A DNA stretch of 64,000 nt, taken from assembly GCA_905250025.1 (NCBI GenBank), contig CAJNOJ010000008.1:682001-746000 (forward strand). The letters are read 5' to 3'. Positions 11,133 through 21,518 of this stretch are shown piece by piece. Every line of letters starts with the position of its first letter. The first letter of the stretch is position 1. The notes beneath the pieces are model-generated. The model saw nothing but the letters and a program-made list of their open reading frames with translations, was not told the DNA's origin and did no database searches. Both the position numbers and the translations under genes were made by a program. Origin of the DNA: Adineta ricciae. Its lineage: Eukaryota; Rotifera; Eurotatoria; Adinetida; Adinetidae.

Positions 11133-12757
11133 TTATTTCTTTTGCTTTAATTTCTTCTTCTGTTCTTTCGCTGAGAAGGTTTCCAACGCATTTTGATAAT
11201 CAGTTAACATAAAAGCAAAATTTTCTTTCTTAACATCCATATGTTTCAACTTATTTCGTCGATACGTTTTAATCGACATACGAAACATTTGTAAACGTTC
11301 TTTTTCGACAATTGTTATTGAGCGACCCGCCTTACCAGCACGAGCTGTTCGACCAATTCGGTGAGTGTACGTTCGGATATTCTTCGGCAAGTCATACAGA
11401 ATTACGCAGTTAATATTCGGAATATCAATACCACGCCTAAAACATATATTCGTGCTCTTGCATAGAATATTCAATCGAATCGATTTAATAAATACTTACG
11501 CGAGAACATCTGAACAAACAAGAATTTGTATTTGTCCTTGTTGAAACATGGTCAACCGCGTTTGAATCTTATTCGATGGTAAACTTCGCGATATGTAATT
11601 CACTTTTCTCGTATGATTTGGTAGAAGTAATTTCAATAATGAACACAAACGATCGACATCTTTCTTCGAATGAACGAAAATCATGATCTTCTCGGTTTGT
11701 AATTCCTGCTGAATCAGGTAGGCAACAATCAATGGTTTGTATGTTATTGAGCAAACAACGAAATTTTCACGTAAGGTTGTTGGCATTGCGATAGATGACG
11801 CTGAAGACAAAGACGAAAACAGAACTGGATGAAATAAATTGAGTTGTTGTAAGATTTCGGGATTGTGTGTTAATGTTGCTGAGAAGAGTAATTTTTGGTA
11901 AGTTTTCTTAGTTGATGAGGACTGACTGAGCATGTATGGTTGAAAATCATGTTTGTTTTGACTTGATAAGCCAACAGCTTGATCGAGAATATTCAACCAG
12001 TCTTGTTTGAATTCGTCGATGATACGATCGGCTTCATCGATAACCAGATAACGAAGTTGAGTCAAGGAAAGCCCAACTGTTCGACTTATGTGTTCAACTA
12101 ACCGACCAGGTGTGCAAACCACAATGTCGATGGGTGATGTCCAATCTTTAATAAGAGAAAGACGATTTAAGTTGACACAAAAATATTTGCCTTACTTCCG
12201 TTTAATTGCTTTTGAACGAGAAGCTTTTGCTCATCTTCAAACGAGTGTTGGCCAGCAAGTAGAGCTGTTTTCAATTGTAGTTTACTTCCTAGTTGATTAA
12301 CTACTTGATAAACCTGTTCAGCTAAATCTTGCACCGGTAGGAGGATGATGACACGAATCGCACGAACAACACGCGGACGAATACATTGCACAAGTGGAAT
12401 AACATATGTCAGTGTTTTACCGCTACCTGTCGGTGAAGCAACACAGATATCCGATGGTGGAAGAGGTGAATGTGAACGATTTTGTTCAATTAAATAAGGT
12501 ATAACTTGTGATTGAACAGGAAAAAGATGCTGAATGGCAAGATTGTTTATTAGAATCGAACGAAGATCTTCATCGAGATAGTCGAGTTGTTGAATGGGAA
12601 TACTTGTCTCAGGTTGAATTTGTCCACCATCAAATCGTTTCGCCAAAGATGACATCCATTCGGGTAGACGATAGAGAGCTTTTTTCTTCTTCGAAGTAGC
12701 ATTCTCATTGAGAAAATTTGGAAGAATTGTAAAATCTTCACTCTCTTCGACCGACAT
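11133..12757 (-). CDS. DDX51: DEAD-box RNA helicase DDX51 (Dbp6-like)
   Basis: Three exons (12196-12757, 11500-12145, 11133-11436) sum to 1512 nt, 503 residues. Helicase motifs in order are: Walker [10 protein letters not shown], Ia-like PVQDLAEQV, Ib [22 protein letters not shown], the V region DVLARGIDIP and [13 protein letters not shown]. The sequences around [26 protein letters not shown] and [15 protein letters not shown] match DDX51/Dbp6, a nucleolar helicase needed for 60S ribosomal subunit assembly. The C-terminus is Lys-rich, as expected for a nucleolar protein. The start is the first ATG (12755-12757), giving [13 protein letters not shown]. The gene is head to head with PPP1R42, with about 350 bp between start codons. 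Confidence 0.93.
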
Positions 12758-13104
12758 TTTCAATATACGCTCGAAGCACTTCAGTTCGATTCGATAATGA
12801 TAGTATTCAAAAACTATCGAGAACTGTAATTCGTTCGTTCACTACACGAATCAAAACAATAGATGCCACTACTCTCTTGTTTCCTATCGTCATGGATCTG
12901 TTCTTTCCAAATGATGGTAGAATTGCCTAGGGAAACTAGACAACATCATTTTTGAACATTAGACTCAAATTTGCATGAGATTTTCACGTCTACACGAGGG
13001 CTGTTGCTTCGCAACAAACATATGATTGATATCTAATGTTAATATTCTTCCACTCTATCTAAGACTTTTATTGTTTATCTTCGAATTCAGAGTATATTTT
13101 GAAA
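12758..13104. promoter_or_regulatory. divergent promoter region of DDX51 and PPP1R42
   Basis: The two start codons face away from each other across 347 bp, so both promoters must lie here. I recognise no specific motif. Confidence 0.5.
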
Positions 13105-14817
13105 ATGGTGAAACTCACAGCGGAACTAATTGCCAAACAAACGCCCGGTCATAATAAACGACGTGCTGATGAATCTGTTGAACATTATCTTGCTCGACTA
13201 ACACATTTGCCATTTCAAGATCGAAATATCGATTCAATAGTAACCGATTCTATTCTTCTAATTCATCTGTCGAATATATCTGTTTGCTATTCTAGGAATC
13301 CATACCCCCTTGTCGTCTGTTAACAGTGATTTATCTGTATGACAATGCACTGACTAAGATTGAGAATTTAAACTTCGCGGAAAATCTGACGCATCTGTAT
13401 CTACAGAATAATCGTTTACAAAAGTTAGAAAATCTTGATTGTTGTGCAAAATTACAAAAATTATACCTTGGTGGAAATCAAATTCAAGTCCTCGAAGGAC
13501 TTGACAAGAATCTTCAGATTAAAGAGATATATATCGAAAATCAACGGTTACCTGAAGGCGAAAAGCTCGTTTTCGAACCACGAACTCTCCACTGTCTATC
13601 TCAAGGTCTTGGTAAGTCATACGATCATTGATTTCAAGTAATTAATCACGAGATATCTTCTAGAAATTCTCAATGTTAGTGGCAATAATCTTGATTCGTT
13701 AACAGAATTAAGTTGTCTAGACAAACTACAAGAATTATCTGCAAGCAATAATCGATTGGAAAATCTTCGTGAACTTGTTGAACTATTAAGTATATGGCCA
13801 CGTTTAAAACGACTAGACACTAATCGGAATCCGCTCTGCTCAAAAGGACGTTATCGCGAAAGATTAATCGTTGCATCCACCACTTTGGGTAAACCATTTT
13901 CCGTTTGATATGAGAGATCAAAAAAGTTGAATTGATGCTTAGAAATGCTTGACGGTAAACAAATAACAGACAATTCTCGACAATTTCTAACCAGTTGGAA
14001 AGCATCACGCGAAGCCGTACAGACTCGTGAACGGTCACGACCGGATTTTGATAATCCATCAGCAGCTTATTCGAGTCATCGTGGTAAGTAATAAGAATGA
14101 AAGAAGCTTTGCGGGTCGACTAGAACGTATTCTCTAGTCTCCGTGACTCTTCCATCAATTGGTACTACTGTGACGCGAGCGCAATCAATGACCATACATC
14201 AAATGCCAGGTCGGTTCATGTTCCGACGCTGTTCTTTTACTCCTACTTGCTTTCGCCGTTTGTCACATTTGAACATGCTCAACGCGAATATTATTTTCTA
14301 GTTTTCCCTCGTCAAACTTCGTCCAGAATTGGTATTTTCTCTCGCTTGAATTTCTATTTTCATACCTACCTACAAGCTACTTGCTTATCATGATATGTTC
14401 TAGAAATTAATCTTAACGTATTTATGTCCAGAACAATTAGTAACAGTGACAGTTGTTCTTGGACTTTTATGAATAGACTGAACAGACGCTTTTTACCTCG
14501 CATACGTAAATCACATTCTAAGGTTTCTTTTTTTTTGTCAATTTAGAACCACGTCGTCAAGGTTTCATGTCTGAAAGTAGTTCTGCTAAGAAGAGTCAAT
14601 TTCAAATATCATTCGGACAGAATGGTCACCGGTGAGTTGGAACAAACACGGATCCGCTAAAACCGATCTATTTCTGCACAGAAAATTAACTGCCGGTTCA
14701 AATCGAACGCCTAGTTTTCATTCATCTCAAAACTCGAATCATCCCGAGCTAACAATATCCAGTCACGGCCGAATGTTCACTGCTCACGGTTCAACAGCTC
14801 AACCGGCGTTGAAATAA
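13105..14817 (+). CDS. PPP1R42: leucine-rich repeat protein PPP1R42 (LRRC67/TLRR)
   Basis: Eight exons (13105-13239, 13296-13611, 13664-13888, 13943-14083, about 14139-14209, about 14301-14330, about 14549-14632, about 14681-14817) give roughly 380 residues. The N-terminus MVKLTAELIAKQTPGHNKRR, the LRRs YLYDNALTKIENLNFAENLT and HLYLQNNRLQKLENLD, then YLGGNQIQVLEGL and ENQRLPEGEKLVFEPRTLH, follow vertebrate PPP1R42 closely. Later segments ILNVSGNNLDSLTEL, LDTNRNPLCSKGRYRERLI and EMLDGKQITDNSRQFL also match. The C-terminal 120 residues are Ser/Gln-rich and diverged. PPP1R42 binds protein phosphatase 1 and tubulin and locates to centrosomes and cilia in vertebrates. Exon phases agree through exon 4; later borders are approximate. 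Confidence 0.9.
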
Positions 14818-15910
14818 ATCTTCTATTTGTTTATACTTTTGAATGGCAAGATTGGTTATACGTCTAGAAATGTGATGAATTTGTGTTCTCTCTCTTCTTT
14901 TTCTGCCTCTCTCTCTCTCTCTGCGTTTTTATAATAAATATCATTTCACTTGTCAATTATATCAAATAATTCATTTCTGCTTTGAATTTCATGAGAAATA
15001 CAATTAGGACGCATCCGGTTACCATTGAACGACAAAAAAAGAAATATTTTCTGTGCAATTAGAAGCGTCTTCTTTTTCCTTTAGGAAAGAGAAAGATTAT
15101 ATATTAATAAGTACAGACCTGAGTCGGATTACATTTTGGAGAGAGAGAGAAACAACCAGCGAAACATATGAATTATATTATAAGATGAAATCAGAAATAG
15201 CAATATGTTATTAATTAATGTATTCAATTCTCGGTTGATGTAAGTATTCTCTTTCCTTTTTCTATCTGAACGGGTAAAAACTTTCTTATTCCAATACCTT
15301 TTCATTAAATCCATCTTAAAAGAAATAGAGCAAGCATTACTCTATATATTATTGACATTCTCTTTCTGATTTAGTATGATAATAAGAGCAAGCGAACGGT
15401 CTTAATGAAAGATACTATCTTCGAATGTGAGAAAATGCAATGGCAAATTAATAGTATTCAGTTCGCATTATCTACCAGGCATATTGTCTAATTTCTGGCT
15501 AAATTCAATAAAAGCGATGTCAAGAGTTCGTTCGATGAGGCGGGCTAGTAGAGAGAAATCATCTTATTTGCGATCAATTACGCAGCTCAGACGCATTTTT
15601 TATGGAAGCAAAAAGAAAAACTTACTGATGACGATTAGAAACTTCATTGTTAACACATCCATGAACAAATATGTTCGACAACGACATTTAAGTATTCTTT
15701 TCAAAGTTTTAAGTCAGTTGCAACTTATTTTCATTTGTCCTTATCAAAATAATTTCTTTTTTTTTAATAGATCGTCATAGAACAAATGATTCTTCTCTTC
15801 TGCGTTTCTTGTTTGAAGAGAAACTGATACTTCATCAACTTTCATTTCGCGATAATTAGATCCAACTTCGAAGTTTTTGTTCTAGAATTGACTAGTCTGC
15901 TTGTTTTGCA
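14818..15910. other. intergenic, CT repeat, no supported gene
   Basis: A short (CT)n tract lies near 14896-14924 and a GA tract at about 15136-15152. One 117-codon plus-strand frame (15427-15780) has no family signal or splice support. Poly-T runs precede the GPCR start. Confidence 0.45.
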
Positions 15911-18705
15911 ATGATGAATCTATCATCTTCATGTTCAACGAACACGAATTCTTGTTATTTTATTGATGTTAATGGCACATGTCTAACGGAAAGTCGAGTG
16001 AACGAGTTAATCTTGAATTTCGTCGTGCCAACGTACTACGAATGGATCTGTATCGTATTCTATTTGATTTTTTTCATCGTTGGGACTATTGGTAACATTC
16101 TCGTTATTATGGTTATTCAACGGAATCGTAGCATGAGGTTACTGGAAAGAAATTATTAATGATAAGATCGGTTTTCTCTTTGTTTTCTAGAACAGTAACG
16201 AACATGTTTATCATGAATTTAGCTGCTGCCGATCTCCTAGTCCTCATTTTCTGTCTGCCAGCAACAGTGATTCAAGATGTAACAAAAACATGGTTTTTCG
16301 GATTAATTCTTTGTAAATTTGTTAATTATATTCAGGTAGGAGCGGTTCTTTTTCACTATGTTCAGAATAAACGAATGTGGAAAAAAAATAAAAACTAAAC
16401 AGTTTCGGATAGTGCACTGTTGATTTTGAGAATAGTTCTAGAATTAAGGCATTTCTTCGTCGTCGGCTTCAGCAACAGTCTGTAAGGGTCCATTATTCGT
16501 TACATGATAATTGAAATAGTCCTTGTCTGAGGGATCACAAGACAAAGAAAGGACAGAATCTTCTCGTAGACGTTTGCCCAGTGCTGGTTGTGTGCTACGT
16601 CGACGTCGTTTTTCTGCATCAGGTGCGAGCTGCTCGAGATTGTCGGCATGATGTTTTGGTAAACTTTTTAATATCGCGTCGATTGTTCGTGGTCGATACA
16701 CGTAGTCTCGAATGCACGAGAAGAGAAACGCAGCGAGCCAGATGAAAACCACAAATGGCAGTAGAATAAAAATTCGCCCATCATGAAATTCTCCTTTGGG
16801 TGGTTCTAATGTGCATCGGTCGTTTACAGATATAACATGGCAGAATCGACTGGAACTAATTGCATGACCTGAACTATTTCGAAAGATAACACATACGAGA
16901 TAATTACCTTCTTCTTCTTCTAAACCAGTCATTTTTAATGCGCCATGATATTCAGATTCACTCGTAGGAATCTCATCAAAGTCCGTTCGTTTTTCGTGAA
17001 ATTCTTCGCCGATGAACGTTGTCGAAAAGCAATACGAGTCAATAGCTAATTCCTGTTTAGCAGTTGAATTGACAATTTTAAAGCGAAAAGTCGCCTTTTG
17101 ACCAGTCACTATTCCCTCATGTGAATATCGAAGTTCATTTATGAGAGCACTTTCCCATGAACTATTTGTTGTCGTTAAAACGGATGGAATGCATAGAAAG
17201 AGTATCAATAGTATCATTGCGCTTGATCTTGAAAGTAGAATTTAAGAAATAAAAGTGACTTTGCACTGTTTTATAACACTTTTCTTGTGATCATAAAATC
17301 GTTTTATTATCCGAAAAATAAAAGTTGATGTTTTTTCTTTTCTCTTCTCCTTTAGAATATGTCAATATCTGTTTCTGTTTTTACACTAATGGGTATTTCA
17401 ATTGAACGTTATCAAGCGATTGTATATCCATTGAAATTCAGCGGTACGAAACAACGTGCGAGAATTTTCATCCTATCCATTTGGATACTTTCCATTATAC
17501 TTGTTCTTCCAGGTTGGCCGCTTCTCGGCATACCGACTAGATCGATCTAATTGCTTTTTTGGATCTGTTTAGACGCGATTATGATGACACTTAGTCGGCA
17601 ATTTGGCGATAGAATATCAACGATCTATTTAACATAGTAATGTCTTCTGTTGAAAACGATTTCTACTGACATTTAATTAGTTTAGCTGTCAATGGGATGC
17701 ACATCCGTTGTTTGATCTTGTTTATCAATTACACATTTCATTGTGTTTGTTTATTATTCCTCTGTGTTTGATGGTTTATACGTACACAGGTATAGCACGT
17801 GTCCTTTGGGGTTCATTGCCGAGCGAACAGACAAATATCGATGGTAGACGAAATAGAAATTCAAGTATCGTGTCACATGCAGGTTGATAATCATTCTTTG
17901 TATGAACGCGACGCAATCATAGATTTCGATTTTAGATGAAGTGAATAATAATCTGATGAGTAATTCAACGAAATCATCGAATGTGATCATTCAAGAAACC
18001 CGACAGAAAGCGGCAAAGATGCTTATATCAGTGGTCATCATTTTTACGATTTGCTATATTCCAGTTCATGTTTTTAATCTTTTCAGGTAGGAAAAGAAAT
18101 TGTACTGAGAAAGAATTTGGTCTACATGATGAATTTAGATATATTTATACTTATATCGCTTATGTGGAACAAGTGGAAACAGGCGAGACTCTAGACGAAT
18201 GTGTTGAACAAAGAGTTGTTAATCTCGAACGAACTGGCACGACTAAAATCGTCACGATCAGTGCATTGATCTCTCATTTTTTGCCTTACTTTAATTCATC
18301 AATCAATCCAATAATATACAATATTATGAGTGGTAATTAAAATCTCTGTTGGTGTCTCAGATTTCTTTTCAATACGTTTGTTTTCCTTTTCTTATCGTAG
18401 ATAAGTTTCGTCTCAAATTTCGTGAACTATTTTCGTCATGTTGTGAAAAAACAGTTGCCAAAACGAAATTATCATCAATGACAACAATTCATTACAAAAC
18501 GTCGGGCATTTTACAGAATTCTCCAAATTCCGCAACATGTCGATCGTCAACTAGAATACGACACGCGCGAAATTCTACTAATGTATTGAATCTTACAAAC
18601 GGGGGCGGTCAAATACTAACCAATACTAATCTAATGCGACATACCGGAATGAGTATTCCCGCCCCCGATGAAGGACCTATATGTTTTCGTTTAACTAATG
18701 TTTGA
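15911..18705 (+). CDS. rhodopsin-family peptide GPCR, orexin/allatotropin receptor-like
   Basis: Eight exons (15911-16137, 16191-16335, 17356-17512, 17573-17636, 17686-17882, 17936-18086, 18139-18332, 18401-18705) sum to 1440 nt, 479 residues. TM1 has GTIGNILVIMVI and TM2 TNMFIMNLAAADLLVLIFC with the Asp. The TM2-TM3 region LPATVIQDVTKTWFFGLILC resembles the orexin/allatotropin form. TM3 ends in ERYQAIVYPL. Extracellular loop 2 carries the Cys before QWDAHPLFDLVYQLH, TM5 is LCLFIIPLCLMVYTYTGIAR and is followed by VLWGSLP, TM6 is TICYIPVHVFNLF, and TM7 contains NSSINPIIY. Plasma-membrane neuropeptide receptor, probably Gq-coupled by family. The second intron (16336-17355) is 1020 bp against 50-60 bp for the others, because it contains a separate antisense gene. 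The peptide ligand cannot be read from sequence. Confidence 0.88.
16444..17217 (-). CDS. intronless type I membrane protein nested antisense in a GPCR intron
   Basis: A single open frame of 257 residues from ATG (17215-17217) to TAA. It has a signal peptide (1-16, MILLILFLCIPSVLTT), an extracellular part of about 130 residues with four cysteines (63, 109, 126, 135) and Asn-X-Ser/Thr sites, one membrane span (about 149-169, ILLPFVVFIWLAAFLFSCI) and a tail of about 88 residues holding RRRR and a Ser/Asp-rich acidic end. The extracellular segment YHGALKMTGLEEEEGNYLVC looks like the end of an Ig-type fold (the Tyr-x-Cys pattern), but I recognise no family. The whole gene lies inside intron 2 of the GPCR on the opposite strand, so the two transcription units overlap completely. 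A receptor or adhesion role is only a guess. Confidence 0.75.
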   Translation of the reverse strand: MILLILFLCIPSVLTTTNSSWESALINELRYSHEGIVTGQKATFRFKIVNSTAKQELAIDSYCFSTTFIGEEFHEKRTDFDEIPTSESEYHGALKMTGLEEEEGNYLVCVIFRNSSGHAISSSRFCHVISVNDRCTLEPPKGEFHDGRIFILLPFVVFIWLAAFLFSCIRDYVYRPRTIDAILKSLPKHHADNLEQLAPDAEKRRRRSTQPALGKRLREDSVLSLSCDPSDKDYFNYHVTNNGPLQTVAEADDEEMP

Positions 18706-19025
18706 CAGGATAAACCTTTGAGGATGTATCACAGCCAATTACGAAATAAATTATGAAAGAACAAAAAAAAGCCGAGAACGCCTCTAACTGTTCTGGAAAG
18801 TTAACGTACAGTAATAAACAGAAACCCACGCTGGAAACATAGTTAACATTCTGTCTGTCGTTGAAGTAATAACGCCTACTGACGAAAAATGTCTCCTTCT
18901 ATTAACGAACCTTGTTTCTTTCATCGTATGTGATATATATATACAAACCTATACTCGATGTATTGTCATAATATTTATCTAATATCCCATTCATTTGAAA
19001 ATAAAAGAAAAGATAAAAAACAGAT

Positions 19026-19557
19026 ATGAAATCGCTTGTGTACCTAACCAGTGTTTGTATAATACTTCTCATGATTAATTCTATTGCAATAAAGGGTAGT
19101 CCAGTCAGTTTAGATTATGATCAGTAAGTCAAAGATTTCTTTGTGTTAGGTAACGCACTCATAACTTTACTTTTTTATTGAATAGTAAATGGGAAACAGG
19201 GTACCATCCATTTCCCGAAATGAGTCGATTTCTCAATTCCCATTCACGCGTTCATCATCATTCATCTCGACCGCATTATTCATTTCTTGGCTATCTTTGT
19301 AGGTAAGATCGACATGCCTTTCTCATTCATTCCAACTTTGATTATCTTGCTTCTGTTTTTCTAGCATGGCTGACGATGAAGAGCAACTGAACCAAGTTTT
19401 GACAACATTTGGGAAGAAGTACCGTTCATTAATAACAACCATCATCGAAAAAGATTGTGCAAGCTTGAATCCTCAACGTAAACGAATGACAATCAATAAC
19501 AAAAGAAAAACTTTTCCTCGAAAATGGTCTCGTCGTGTCATCGATTTGTCTTACTAA
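19026..19557 (+). CDS. small secreted precursor with an amidation-type processing site
   Basis: Three exons (19026-19123, 19186-19302, 19365-19557) sum to 408 nt, 135 residues. A signal peptide (MKSLVYLTSVCIILLMINSI) is followed by a region rich in His, Ser and aromatic residues, then QLNQVLTTFGKKYRSL. Gly-Lys-Lys at 88-90 is a canonical amidation plus cleavage site and would release a peptide ending in -TTF-amide. Further basic sites (RKR 110-112, KRK 118-120, RR 128-129) follow. Two cysteines (71, 103) remain after the signal. I do not recognise the family. It lies 320 bp downstream of an orexin/allatotropin-receptor-like GPCR on the same strand, which makes a neuropeptide role attractive but unproven. 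The exon phases are consistent, which supports a real gene. Confidence 0.6.
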
Positions 19558-19835
19558 TTCGTGTATACATTGGATGCACATATGAAAAAAAATGTTTTCT
19601 AGGACTATTTTCTGATTGTCAGATAGACTTTCATTTGCAAATAAACAACGACCTGATTGTTTCAATTAGTCATATTATCGATATTTTATCAAAGAAATAA
19701 CATTCTGTAATCAAGTGAAACAAAAAGAATTTGACTAGGAACAAGAAAAAAAGATGAAGCGTCATATTTGATCGTCAGAACTAGCACCCGGAAAGAGCAG
19801 ATAATTGCATAGTATGGAATGATAATTATCATGTT

Positions 19836-21173
19836 TTATAAATCATCATCATTATCTTCATCCAGCATTTCATCATTGCCAAATTGTTTCCAATTAGATT
19901 CCGTTCGAATCATTAATCCGTTTCCGACTTTTGATGCATTATTCTTCTCTGAACTTGTCGCTGTCGTTTCATTTGTTGTTGCTGTGGATGACGGACTGGT
20001 TGCACCTGCGCGTTTCGCTAAGATTTCATCGACCATGCTCTGCAAGCAGTTGCTTACTAAAGCTGCTTGTTCAGTATGAATCGTAATCCACTGTAAATGA
20101 TCTTTTTTAATCAAATATTCGAAGGTAAGATTAATCTCTGACTTCGTCCAGTTTACTTTCCAACAACGAATACGTGTAACTTTAAATGCAATTTCTTTTG
20201 ATTTCTTTTTCCCGTCGGTTTTCACACAGCAAATCAATTCGTTATTTCCAATGCTCAATAAGCATTGGCAAAGCTTTTGTTTAGTAGGATCCGTGATTGG
20301 ATAAAGTATGGAACATTGTTTTAAGATGACATGACCATAGAATTTCGACGTTCGTGCCAATAAAATATAATCTTTGAAAGAATTATTCTCACGAAGAATA
20401 TCTAATTGTCGATAGATATCACTTGGATATAAATCTTGACTTTGTTCCATTTCATATTGAGCTTGAACATAGAGAAGATTGCGCGCCCGACGATCATCGA
20501 TTAATTTCATATCGAATTCCGAATCCCAGTACGATTTTTTCAAAACAATACATGCTTGTTGCTGCGTCTTCTTCAATTGTTTCAATGATAGATATGGTGA
20601 CTCGAATTCATACAATGGCCGAATAATAGTCAATTGATTATCTTTCACATCGTAGAAGTATAAAGCGAAATAAGTTAAGAAATCTTGTTGGATTTGTATT
20701 TTCTTTCCACAAGCATCTAGTAAACGCGATGTAGTAACAGTGGCCGAAACATTCTCGATGATAATCTCATGATTATTCAACAGGCATATAGTCAAGTTCA
20801 GATTTTCATTTGCATCGCTGGAGTCACTGGCGAACGTCTCATTCTGAGCATTGGAAAAGAATTCTTTGAAGTAGGATGATGTGATGATGAATCGGTTTTG
20901 AACAACCGATTGAAGGTAATGTTCAAGTGATGACCGTCGCTCTTCAGTTTCTCTTGCCGATAAAGCGAAGAATTTCTTTGGAGGAAATGGGTCAATACTT
21001 GCCATTGTGCTCGAAAACAAACGTTGAAGCTCATCGTTGAATGTACGCAATTGCGAATACCGTACACTACAAAAATGAATGCCATTGATATGGATGTTAA
21101 ACAATGTGTAGGCTTGTTGATTGCTGCTGTTCTTAGCGGAGATTTCAGTGGTGTCCGGAATGGAAAAATGCAT
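19836..21173 (-). CDS. SNX17: sorting nexin 17 (PX-FERM)
   Basis: One uninterrupted frame of 445 residues starting at ATG (21171-21173). It opens MHFSIPDTTEIS, close to vertebrate SNX17 MHFSIPET. The PX domain follows (NIHINGIHFCSVRYSQL, DPFPPKKFFALSARETEERR), then an atypical FERM module (LKKSYWDSEFDMKLIDDRRA, NLLYVQAQYEMEQ, KVTRIRCWKVNW, LTFEYLIKKDHLQWITIHT, NCLQSMVDEIL). It binds PtdIns3P on early endosomes and recycles NPxY-motif cargo. The acidic C-terminus ends in DDDL; in vertebrates the final Leu-ending tail (DEDL) docks SNX17 onto the Retriever complex, so that function looks kept. Unlike nearly every conserved neighbour it has no intron, which could mean a retrocopy or intron loss. 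SNX27 lies upstream on the same strand. Confidence 0.93.
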   Translation of the reverse strand: MHFSIPDTTEISAKNSSNQQAYTLFNIHINGIHFCSVRYSQLRTFNDELQRLFSSTMASIDPFPPKKFFALSARETEERRSSLEHYLQSVVQNRFIITSSYFKEFFSNAQNETFASDSSDANENLNLTICLLNNHEIIIENVSATVTTSRLLDACGKKIQIQQDFLTYFALYFYDVKDNQLTIIRPLYEFESPYLSLKQLKKTQQQACIVLKKSYWDSEFDMKLIDDRRARNLLYVQAQYEMEQSQDLYPSDIYRQLDILRENNSFKDYILLARTSKFYGHVILKQCSILYPITDPTKQKLCQCLLSIGNNELICCVKTDGKKKSKEIAFKVTRIRCWKVNWTKSEINLTFEYLIKKDHLQWITIHTEQAALVSNCLQSMVDEILAKRAGATSPSSTATTNETTATSSEKNNASKVGNGLMIRTESNWKQFGNDEMLDEDNDDDL

Positions 21174-21518
21174 CTAGAAAGAATCGCCGAGAAGTTTATT
21201 GTGGCTCGAAATACTCAAATATCTAGTTACGTTTGAGTTATTTATTCGAATGAAAGACAAAAACCGTCATAGATGTATAATCTTAAATGCGCATATGGAA
21301 AGAAAAATTGTACTCAACTTTATAAACACGTATAGAAATCTCATTTTGTTCTTATCTAATTCGTTACATAAACACACAAGAAAAGAAAAGAAAAAAAAAG
21401 TCGACGATAACTCTCTAATGATAAAGATGAGAAATGTACTGTTTTATCTTATTGAGAAGAATGAGAATTTTATTAAACCGGAATGCGTAATAGCAATCAT
21501 GAGATTCCATGAGATGAC

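Noticed and set aside
15427..15780. 117-codon open frame on the plus strand before the GPCR
   Set aside because: No signal, domain or splice partner; composition looks like chance in AT-rich DNA.
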